Part shown: positions 56,962 to 64,000 of the stretch, one piece after another | Layout of the letters: each line of letters begins with the position of its first letter | How positions within the stretch are numbered: the first letter of the stretch is position 1 | Source of the DNA: Paenibacillus sonchi | Lineage (GTDB): Bacteria > Bacillota > Bacilli > Paenibacillales > Paenibacillaceae | DNA: 64,000 nt | NCBI RefSeq assembly: GCF_016772475.1 | Contig: NZ_CP068595.1 | Span: 5,580,001-5,644,000, forward strand | Direction of reading: 5' to 3' | Program-made: the position numbers and the translations under genes | Notes under the pieces: generated by a model | The model's database searches: none | Seen by the model: only the letters and a program-made list of their open reading frames with translations | What the model was told of the DNA's origin: nothing

Positions 56962-57705
56962 TTAATCCTGATTCAAAAACGTCCGGGTCCGCTCCAGCCT
57001 CGGGCTGCCAAAAATCTGCTCGGGTGTTCCCGATTCGGCAATTTCCCCGTTGTCCATGAAGAATACACGATCCGCCACATCGCGGGCAAAACTCATCTCA
57101 TGCGTGACGATAATCATCGTCATGTTCTCTTCCGCAAGCTGGCGGATGACACGCAGCACCTCGCCGGTCAGCTCGGGATCAAGCGCCGATGTCGGCTCGT
57201 CAAACAGCAGGATGTCCGGATTCAACATCAGCGCTCTGGCGATAGCTACCCGCTGCTTCTGCCCGCCCGACAGCATGGATGGGTATACGTCCGCCTTATC
57301 GGCAAGACCCACCTTGGAGAGCAGTTCCTTGCTTTTAGCTGCAATCTCCTGAGGGTTCCCCCGTTTCAATGTTCTGGGAGCAAGCTCCAGATTTCCCCGT
57401 ACGCTGAGGTGAGGGAACAGATTAAAGTGCTGAAACACCATGCCCATGGTCGCGGTAATCTCTCTTATGTCTGCATTGCCGGCATATTTGCCGTTCTCTA
57501 TAAGCGGCTTGCCGTGGATATAGATGCTTCCTCCGGTAACTTCCTCCAGATGAACAAGACTGCGCAGCATTGTGCTTTTTCCTGAACCGGAAGGTCCGAT
57601 CACCGCCACGACTTCTCCCGGTTTCACAGCAAAGGTAATCTTTTTCAGCACATCAAGGCTGCCAAAAGATTTCTGCAATTGCCTAACTTCAATCATACTA
57701 CTCAT
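56962..57705 (-). CDS. Polar amino-acid ABC importer ATP-binding protein
   Basis: This 247-residue ATPase of the GlnQ/TcyC type has Walker [10 protein letters not shown], signature [15 protein letters not shown], Walker [15 protein letters not shown]-loop IIVTHEM and the family ending [16 protein letters not shown]. It is the last gene of a binding protein-permease-ATPase operon, 15 bases after the permease stop. It powers uptake at the cytoplasmic face. Confidence 0.95.
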   Translation of the reverse strand: MSSMIEVRQLQKSFGSLDVLKKITFAVKPGEVVAVIGPSGSGKSTMLRSLVHLEEVTGGSIYIHGKPLIENGKYAGNADIREITATMGMVFQHFNLFPHLSVRGNLELAPRTLKRGNPQEIAAKSKELLSKVGLADKADVYPSMLSGGQKQRVAIARALMLNPDILLFDEPTSALDPELTGEVLRVIRQLAEENMTMIIVTHEMSFARDVADRVFFMDNGEIAESGTPEQIFGSPRLERTRTFLNQD

Positions 57706-57720
57706 AGTTGGACAGCCCTT

Positions 57721-58380
57721 CTACTCAAATTTGAAACGTTTCTCCAGTGCCTTGAAGAACAGCGTTAGTATCAATGTCATCAGCAAATAAATAACACCGG
57801 CTACTACAAATGGGGTCACCGTAAAATCACGGTTCACCGCCGTCTTCGCGTAATTCAGCAGCTCCGGTACGGCTACAGCGTAGAGCAAAGCGGTGTCCTT
57901 GACCAGGGTGATGGATTCATTGGCTACCGCAGGCAGAGCAACCCGGAACATTTGGGCAAGAATGACCTTGCGCAGGGTTTGCCATTTGCTGAGCCCAAGC
58001 ACCTGGGCGGCCTCGTGTTGCCCTTTGTCAATCGACAGCAGCCCGCCGCGGAAAATCTCGGCAAAATATGCCCCATAATTAAGAATAAAACCAAGGCTGG
58101 CCGCAACGAAGCGGTCCAAAACCAGATACTGCCCAATCACCGGAATCTGTGGCAGGCCGAAGCAGAAGAACAGCAGCTGCAGCAGAAGCGGAGTTCCGCG
58201 CATGACGTAAATATACATGTGTGCAATCCACGCCAGCGGCTTAATGGAACTTTTAGCCATCAGCGTGACCAGCATCCCTAGCGGAATGGACAGCACGATG
58301 ACAATCAGGAACAGCAGGACGGTTGTCCGCGCGCCTTCCAGCATCGGCCCGGCAATTTTTATAATATAATCAATATTCAT
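57721..58380 (-). CDS. Amino-acid ABC importer permease
   Basis: This 219-residue HisM/GlnP-type permease has about five membrane helices. The EAA loop is LSKWQTLRKVILAQMFRVALPAVANESITLVKDTAL, preceded by YGAYFAEIFRGGLLSIDKGQHEAA. It is a single permease gene, so it presumably forms a homodimer. It lies between the binding protein and the ATPase genes, with AGGAG upstream. Confidence 0.94.
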   Translation of the reverse strand: MNIDYIIKIAGPMLEGARTTVLLFLIVIVLSIPLGMLVTLMAKSSIKPLAWIAHMYIYVMRGTPLLLQLLFFCFGLPQIPVIGQYLVLDRFVAASLGFILNYGAYFAEIFRGGLLSIDKGQHEAAQVLGLSKWQTLRKVILAQMFRVALPAVANESITLVKDTALLYAVAVPELLNYAKTAVNRDFTVTPFVVAGVIYLLMTLILTLFFKALEKRFKFE

Positions 58381-58409
58381 TTCTTCAACCGACTCCTAAA
58401 GGTAACTAT

Positions 58410-59180
58410 CTAGTTCAGTACTTTATTCTCTCCAAACCACTTCGTTGAAATTTCAGCAGCCGTACCATCATTGTTTAGTTCATCCAGAGCCTTCTGCAGC
58501 TCTGCCAGCAGCGCTTCATTGCCTTTCTTAATGCCGATGCCGTATTGCTCAGGAGCCAGCGACTCTTCCAGCAGCTTATAAGTGCCCGTCTCCTTGGACA
58601 TATAATATCTTGCCACCACTTCGTCAATGACCACTCCATCCAGGCGTTTGGACTTCAGGTCCGTCAGGGCAAGCACATTGTCCGGAAATTCGGATACATT
58701 GGCAATTTTTGCTTTGAGCGGACTGGCATCCAGGGCATCGGCAGCGGACGACAGGCTTTGCAGTCCGACTTCTTTTCCGGCCAGATCATCCAGCTTCGTC
58801 AGTGCCGAATCCGCCAGCACGACAACAACCTGGCTGTTCTCCAGATAAGGCTTGGTAAACAGCACCTTTTCCTTGCGCTCGTCCGTGATGGTGTACCCGT
58901 TCCATATCATATCAATGCGTCCGCTGTTCAGCTCCGATTCCTTGGCCGACCAGTCAATCGGCTGGAAGGTAACTTCTTTGCCCATTTTTGCAGCCGCCGC
59001 TTTCGCATAATCAATGTCAAAACCGACAATTTCATTGTTGTCATCCCTGAAGCCCATTGGAGCAAACTTATCATCTATACCGATCACCAGTTTGCCGTCA
59101 TCCCCCTTTGAACCGGAGCAGCCTGCTATCGCTGCAATTGCCATAACTACCAACAGAATCAATAATCCTTTTCTCTTCAT
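58410..59180 (-). CDS. Amino-acid ABC importer substrate-binding lipoprotein
   Basis: This protein of about 256 residues has a lipoprotein signal with lipobox IAGCSG (Cys about residue 21). A family-3 binding domain follows: MGFRDDNNEIVGFDIDYAKAAA, SGRIDMIWNGYTITDERKEKVLFTKPYL, ending ISTKWFGENKVLN. The motifs fit cystine or general polar amino-acid receptors; specificity is not certain. ATG 59180 has AGGGGGAG 7 bases upstream; the frame up to 59219 is unsupported. It is first in its operon. Confidence 0.93.
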   Translation of the reverse strand: MKRKGLLILLVVMAIAAIAGCSGSKGDDGKLVIGIDDKFAPMGFRDDNNEIVGFDIDYAKAAAAKMGKEVTFQPIDWSAKESELNSGRIDMIWNGYTITDERKEKVLFTKPYLENSQVVVVLADSALTKLDDLAGKEVGLQSLSSAADALDASPLKAKIANVSEFPDNVLALTDLKSKRLDGVVIDEVVARYYMSKETGTYKLLEESLAPEQYGIGIKKGNEALLAELQKALDELNNDGTAAEISTKWFGENKVLN

Positions 59181-59313
59181 CTCTCTACTCCCCCTAGTAA
59201 ATAACAACATACGCATCAATCACTTTAGTTCGTTAACACGTTATCAGTTTATCATAATAACATATGATGTGAGCGTCGTCGATAGAGAAGAGAAACACTT
59301 CTGTGTCAATTAA

Positions 59314-59352
59314 TAAAAAAAGCCAGCGCCTGTATTTTCAGGTCAGTGGCTT
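59314..59352 (-). terminator. Terminator overlapping the end of the LysR-type gene
   Basis: AAGCCA (inside the last codons) pairs with TGGCTT around an inner CCTG/CAGG stem, then TTTTTATT on the minus strand. Confidence 0.7.
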
Positions 59353-60212
59353 GAAATAATCCGCAACGACCTCCCGGAACTCCAGGGCAGTCTGCGAAAT
59401 GTAGCGGCTCTTGTGCCATAACAATGCAATCTCCCGCACCAATTCGTGATTCTCTACTTGAAGATATTGGATCTGCTCCCGTGAGTTCCTTGCCGTACTT
59501 GGTATAAAAGCGATGCCGATTTCCGCCTCCACCAGTGCGCTCAGCCTTGCAGGTTCATCCCCCTCATATACATATTGGGGTTTGAAGCCAACCGATCTAC
59601 ATATCCTGTCTGCTAAATCACGGGTGCCATAACCTCTTTTTACACCGACAAACGATTCATCCTTAAGCTCTGTCAAGGATACGCTGGTTCGTTCAGCCAG
59701 CCGGTGCCCTTTGGGAACAGCAACAAGAATGGGGTCATTGTAAACGACCTGACATTCAATGTCCTCCTCTTCGACGGCGGGGAAGACAAGCAGACATCAA
59801 CATCTCCTTGGTGAAGCAGCTTAACCATTTCCTGCGTGGTCAGCATTTGCACATGAAATTGGACATGGGGCCGCTTTTTACGAAACTCCCGAAGGATATG
59901 GGGCAACGCGCTTGCGGCAGTCACCGCCAGTTCGAGCGTGCCTTGTTCCGGGGAGGATAGATCCCTTAGCTCCTGCTTTCCCTGCTCCAGTTCAAACAAA
60001 GCCCTTTCTGCCCTGCGGAAGAATTTGTTCCCGTACTCATTAAGCCGCAGCTTCCTCCCTACCCGGTCGAACAGAGGGACTCCCAGATCCTCTTCCAGGC
60101 GTCCAATCGTTTTGCTTAGTGAGGATTGGGTCACGTGCAGGCTTCGTGCGGCTTCGGTCACATGCTCCAATCGGGCGACTACGAGAAAATATTGCAGTTG
60201 AAGAAGTTCCAA
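59338..60212 (-). pseudogene. LysR-family regulator, frameshifted
   Basis: The N-terminal part has the LysR helix-turn-helix (LLQLQYFLVVARLEHVTEAARSL, SQSSLSKTIGRLEEDLGVPLFDR pattern) and the start of the ligand domain. The rest (LTELKDESFVGVKRGYG to EVVADYFKPLT) lies in another frame. Adding one base to the G4 run at 59779-59782 restores a normal protein of about 290 residues reading CLSSP-AVEEEDIECQVV. I choose TTG 60212 as the start (GGAGGA, 6-base gap). It is divergent from an MFS gene that it would control. Confidence 0.87.
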
Positions 60213-60325
60213 TTCACATCCTCCATTCATTCCTTCAAGTCCATGAAATCATAACATAAAAAGTGTTGGAATAAATAATCAAATTCAAGTACGATGACAT
60301 CAATACAGCTTAGGGAGGACTAAAA

Positions 60326-61717
60326 ATGAATGCTCGCAGCAGGTGGTTGCTGATTTCCGTGGGTCTCGGGGTACTATTGAACCCTTTAAATTCTTCGATG
60401 ATTTCCGTTGCTATTGCAAGGCTGCAAAATGTGTACCGCCTCGATTTTACTGAGGTATCCTGGATTATTTTTTCCTTCTACATTGCGAGTGCGGTCGCCC
60501 AGCCTATTATGGGAAAGGCCAGTGATTTATTTGGACGCAAAAAGATATTTCTGGCAGGCCTTGTTGTAGCCTTCGTTGCGTCATTAGCAGCTCCGCTGTC
60601 TCCAGGCTTCGGGTGGCTCATCGTGTTCCGGATTGTGCAATCCATCGGAACAAGCATGATGGTTTCTGTAGGAATGGCTATTGTGCGGGTTCATATTACG
60701 GAGAAACAAGCGTCGGCGCTGTCAGTGATGTCCATTTTCCTATCGGGAGCGGCAGCAATCGGCCCCTTTATTGGCGGGGTGGTTATCCACTGGTGGGATT
60801 GGCATGGTATCTTCTTAGTCAATATTCCATTTGCAGCGGCAAGCTTTCTATTAGCTTGGAGGGCCATTCCTAAGGACGAACCGCCAGTGGCCGCTCTGCG
60901 CAACATGTCTTTCCGTCAATGGATAACCATGATAGATGCGCCGGGTATCCTGCTTTTTGCAGCGGGGCTGGTTGCCCTGCTCGCCGGGTTGCTGTCAGCA
61001 AAATCCTCCGGCCATATTTTATTTGGACATGTTCTGACCGGAGGGATTGGCCTGATCGCATTGGTTGCTTTCGTACGGCATGAGTTAAAAGCGTCCTCAC
61101 CCTTTATTCCGGTGCGCACATTCACCAAATATCCGGAGATGGCCCGGGTCAATGCCGAATTTATACTCGTTAATGTACTATATTACTCACTGTTTTTCGG
61201 GCTTCCTTCCTACCTGCAGATGGTGCGCCATGTCAGCGAATTCCATACAGGGATTCTCATGCTGAGCCTGGGACTATGCTCGCTCATTGCTTCTCCCATA
61301 GCAGGGCGATGGATCGATAGATCAGGACCAGGGCCGGCATTGTTTCTGTCCGCGATATTAATAGCCTTGGGGTCCGTTTGGATTGTGACAATGAATCAAA
61401 GTTCGCCGGTAATCAGCGTCTGTGTGGCTTTAGGCGCATTCGGTATTGGCAACGGATTGAATAGTGTCGGTATGCAGGCAGCCTTGTTCAAAAGCGCTCC
61501 AAAAGAAATCATCGGAGTAGCTTCCGGAGTATTTATGACCTCAAGATACTTGGGAACTATTCTATCCTCATTGCTGCTGGGCATCGTGATGGGCGATACC
61601 TTCAGCGCTGGAGGGTTTCGGCTGCTTGGGGTTATCCTCTCGGCAATCGCCTTGCTCTTAGTATTTATGAACTGTACGCGGCCGCTTTCACAATACGGTG
61701 ATAAAAACCTACAGTGA
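60326..61717 (+). CDS. MFS drug efflux transporter, DHA2 family
   Basis: This 463-residue protein has about 14 membrane helices. Helix 1 is LGVLLNPLNSSMISVAIARL; motif A is GKASDLFGRKKIFLAGL; motif C region is FLSGAAAIGPFIGGVVIHWWDWHGIFLVNIPF. The substrate is unknown. GGGAGG lies 7 bases before the ATG. The LysR-type gene is divergent, with a 113-base gap. Its 3' end overlaps the convergent BceB-like gene by 53 bases. Confidence 0.92.
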   Translation: MNARSRWLLISVGLGVLLNPLNSSMISVAIARLQNVYRLDFTEVSWIIFSFYIASAVAQPIMGKASDLFGRKKIFLAGLVVAFVASLAAPLSPGFGWLIVFRIVQSIGTSMMVSVGMAIVRVHITEKQASALSVMSIFLSGAAAIGPFIGGVVIHWWDWHGIFLVNIPFAAASFLLAWRAIPKDEPPVAALRNMSFRQWITMIDAPGILLFAAGLVALLAGLLSAKSSGHILFGHVLTGGIGLIALVAFVRHELKASSPFIPVRTFTKYPEMARVNAEFILVNVLYYSLFFGLPSYLQMVRHVSEFHTGILMLSLGLCSLIASPIAGRWIDRSGPGPALFLSAILIALGSVWIVTMNQSSPVISVCVALGAFGIGNGLNSVGMQAALFKSAPKEIIGVASGVFMTSRYLGTILSSLLLGIVMGDTFSAGGFRLLGVILSAIALLLVFMNCTRPLSQYGDKNLQ

Positions 61718-63587
61718 GCACAGCAAACATCAGATAAATGAATGTGTATACCCCCATGGCCGCAACCGCAGGGAAGAAAAGGTCCGAGAACGTCAGTGTT
61801 GCGGCCGCTTGTACGGCGAAGATGGAATGCAGCAGTCCGATGGCCAGCGGAATGCCGAATACAAACAGCTGCCTGCGGATAATGCCGCCCATCATCTCAC
61901 GCTCACTGATACCAAGCTGACGCAGAATTGTATAATGGTGTCTCTCCTGCCCGGCTTCAGTCACCTGTTTGAAATACAGAATACTGCCTGTGAACATCAG
62001 GAAGATCAGTCCGAGAAAACCCGCGGCAAACATAATAAGCCCGAACTTTTGCCGCGATTCTTGAGCGTAGGTGTAGAAATCCGTTGGGAACTCTTCTTGC
62101 TTGGCGTATTTCGCAAAATAACCCGAGGCCGCCGCACGTTCACCCGGGTCCATAATCTGATAGGTGTGGATGCGAAAGGCGTCCATCTTGGAGGAACCCT
62201 GCATCTGTTCGCGAATAGCCCTTACCGTCGCTTCAGGAACGACAAGTTGGAGGCCGCGTAAACCGTAATTCATCGCATATCGATCCATGACTCCGGTCAA
62301 CCGGACTTCCGTTTGAACCCCGTTTGCAGTAAAAGCAATGGTCTGCGGATAAGCAGCATTGTCCGTTTTCTTGCTTAATGCTTTCCTCCGGCCCTTATAC
62401 CATATGCCTTCGCCTTCAACCGGAATTGCAAGCTCCGCACCGCCTGCCTGAAGCTGCTCTGCCGCAAGCAGCATCAGGCTGCGTTCATCCCCGCCCCCTT
62501 GTCCAAATGTACCGGGTAGTCTAACAGCCTCTACCGCTTGATAGGTAAAGGTAAAGCCGCTTTTCTCCAGCTCCGCCCGAAAGGCTTGGGCAGCCTGCTC
62601 ATTATGCTCAATGGTGAAATCGTAGGGCAGCATAGCCCGGGACTCCCGCCCGGCCGAAAAGTACAGCGAATAAGCAATGGACACCATTGTCAGTGTCACC
62701 GCAGACAGAATGGTAATCAGCGTCAGTGAGTTGGCATTGCCCCTCATCCGGTGAATGACCGGGGCCAGCGACAAGCTGTTTTTCAGCCCCAGATGTCCGT
62801 CCATGCCTTGGCGGACCCGGTAGAACACCCAGCCTATCGTTACGCGAAAAAGCAGATAGGTTCCAATTATAGTGAGGGCCAGAATCCCCAGCACCGGCAG
62901 GAGCAGCGCCTGGCTGCTTATTTTACCCGAGAGTAGGTAACCGGTTGCGATGAATCCGAGGCCGGACACCCCCAACGTTGCGGACAGGACCGGTCCCGGC
63001 TGTTTCGAATGCTCACCCTGCTGCTCTCCCCTGAAGAGCTCAAGCAGTGGAGTACGGTAAACCGTTAACAGCATCTGGACCCATGTAAAGCTGAGAAGCA
63101 GAGTAAACACGGCGGCAGTCTGCAGCGCTGCTGTGCTGGAGAAAGACCATGTAATTATATGGTCAGTACCGGCCAGCTTCATCAGGATGAGCATAAAAAA
63201 CCGCGATACGACCGCACCGCCTCCGATACCAAACAGAAGCGCCCCCGCCCCCAGCAGCAGATTCTCCGCAATCAGCAACCCGCCTACCCTCCTTCGCGTC
63301 AGTCCCACCAGCTGGTATAAGCCGATTTCCCTGCTCCGCCGCTTAAGGAACATACCGTTAGCATAAAGGATGAATACCGCCATAATCATGATCAGCAATA
63401 TCCCGGCTGCACTAAAAAAGGCCTTGAACTGAATATCCGCGAAGGTCCGGGCCATTACCGTGGAGTCATTCTGCAATGAAGCAAACACAAAATATAAGCT
63501 TGTGCTGAGAATCAGGGCGGAAAAATACAGATAGTAATGCTTGAGATTCGCCCGCATACTGCGAATGACCAGCTCAAACAGGGTCAA
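61665..63587 (-). CDS. BceB-type ABC transporter permease
   Basis: This protein of about 640 residues has ten predicted membrane helices and a large extracellular domain of about 200 residues between helices 7 and 8 (from YDFTIEHNEQAAQAF to YTYAQESRQKFG), the BceB signature. FtsX-like cytoplasmic segments include RRSREIGLYQLVGLTRRRVGGL and ERHHYTILRQLGISEREMMGG. Relatives detoxify or sense bacitracin and peptide antibiotics. The start is TTG 63587, with GGGAGG 8 bases upstream, overlapping the ATPase gene by 14 bases; the longer frame to 63686 lies inside that gene. Confidence 0.92.
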   Translation of the reverse strand: MTLFELVIRSMRANLKHYYLYFSALILSTSLYFVFASLQNDSTVMARTFADIQFKAFFSAAGILLIMIMAVFILYANGMFLKRRSREIGLYQLVGLTRRRVGGLLIAENLLLGAGALLFGIGGGAVVSRFFMLILMKLAGTDHIITWSFSSTAALQTAAVFTLLLSFTWVQMLLTVYRTPLLELFRGEQQGEHSKQPGPVLSATLGVSGLGFIATGYLLSGKISSQALLLPVLGILALTIIGTYLLFRVTIGWVFYRVRQGMDGHLGLKNSLSLAPVIHRMRGNANSLTLITILSAVTLTMVSIAYSLYFSAGRESRAMLPYDFTIEHNEQAAQAFRAELEKSGFTFTYQAVEAVRLPGTFGQGGGDERSLMLLAAEQLQAGGAELAIPVEGEGIWYKGRRKALSKKTDNAAYPQTIAFTANGVQTEVRLTGVMDRYAMNYGLRGLQLVVPEATVRAIREQMQGSSKMDAFRIHTYQIMDPGERAAASGYFAKYAKQEEFPTDFYTYAQESRQKFGLIMFAAGFLGLIFLMFTGSILYFKQVTEAGQERHHYTILRQLGISEREMMGGIIRRQLFVFGIPLAIGLLHSIFAVQAAATLTFSDLFFPAVAAMGVYTFIYLMFAVLTVGFYHRIVKAAAYSS

Positions 63588-64000
63588 TGCGGTCACCTCC
63601 CAGCACGGCCTGCACATTGAGAATATCCTTGAAGAAAGTCTCGCGCGTTTTGCTGCCGCGGTACAATTCGGAATAGAGCGCTCCATCCTTCAAAAAGACG
63701 ACGCGGCTGCAATAGCTGGAAGCTAAGGGATCATGCGTGACCATTATAATCGTAATGCTGTACTCCCGGTTAAGCTCCTCCAGTGTTCCCAGCAGAGAAG
63801 AAGCCGCCTTAGAATCCAAAGCGCCTGTGGGCTCGTCTGCAAATACGAGAGAGGGCCGGTGGATCAGCGCACGTGCTGCCGACGTCCGCTGCCGCTGGCC
63901 GCCGGAAACTTCATACGGAAATTTATGCGCGATCTCCCCAATGCCCAGATTCGCGGCAATAGCCTGATACTCAGCTTCTGCTGCCTGTTTGTTCCGCTTG
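63574..64000 (-). CDS. BceA-type ABC ATPase (N-terminus beyond window edge)
   Basis: The minus-strand frame is open from the window edge to the TGA at 63576-63574. The visible part has signature VSGGQRQRTSAARAL, Walker [15 protein letters not shown]-loop IIMVTHD and a normal C-terminus. Walker A lies outside the window. It couples to the BceB-like permease through overlapping genes; a two-component system would be expected further right. Confidence 0.92.
   Translation of the reverse strand, partial: KRNKQAAEAEYQAIAANLGIGEIAHKFPYEVSGGQRQRTSAARALIHRPSLVFADEPTGALDSKAASSLLGTLEELNREYSITIIMVTHDPLASSYCSRVVFLKDGALYSELYRGSKTRETFFKDILNVQAVLGGDRIDPV

Overview
The window looks like a chromosomal segment of a Paenibacillus-type Bacillota bacterium. 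The evidence is a base composition near 50% GC with strong AGGAGG-type ribosome binding sites, frequent TTG/GTG starts, several large secreted or cytoplasmic glycosidases (GH2, GH13, GH43 and a GH74-type enzyme with S-layer-homology remnants), AraC, WYL and TetR regulators next to their targets, and many resistance-type genes. I saw no rRNA, tRNA, CRISPR array, prophage or insertion sequence.

Layout. 1-8.8 kb: a MacB-like exporter (permease cut by the window edge) shares a divergent control region with a YtrA-like GntR regulator and its ABC exporter; then a TetR regulator translationally coupled to a methionine aminopeptidase, and two uncharacterised envelope-type genes. 8.9-16.1 kb: an OmpR-type two-component system with a VanZ-like protein, an FtsX-family ABC exporter and a membrane-anchored alpha/beta hydrolase. 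16.3-33 kb: a resistance-rich stretch bracketed by two paralogous rifampin phosphotransferase genes. Between them lie a methyltransferase, a GH2 glycosidase with an AraC regulator, a TetR-controlled MFS pump, an AAA ATPase, an AT-rich aminoglycoside nucleotidyltransferase, a TPR-type receptor with an overlapping secreted-peptide gene, and a frameshifted alpha-amylase. 33-45 kb: a BlaI/BlaR1-like pair, a WYL regulator with two small proteins, an alcohol dehydrogenase with a TetR regulator, a YmaF protein, an ArsR-type regulator with a GH43 enzyme, and a UvrA-like ABC protein. 45-51 kb: an Agr-type two-component system (regulator frameshifted), a secreted beta-lactamase-fold protein and a DHA3 MFS pump. 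51-64 kb: a giant GH74-type protein, a small DUF6254-like protein, an amino-acid ABC importer, a LysR regulator (frameshifted) with an MFS pump, and a BceAB-type exporter cut by the right edge.

Most notable observations. (1) A Rap/Phr-like quorum-sensing pair at 26726-27686, whose 50-residue signal-peptide precursor is too short for routine gene calling. (2) Both rifampin phosphotransferase leaders carry the same arrangement: a strong promoter for the gene and an opposing TTGACA promoter that would make an antisense RNA of about 115 nt ending at a covarying terminator hairpin. (3) Several genes are broken by one missing base in short homopolymers, which suggests either assembly errors or recent decay. 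(4) Chains of tiny overlapping leader ORFs precede a methyltransferase gene and the uvrA-like gene.
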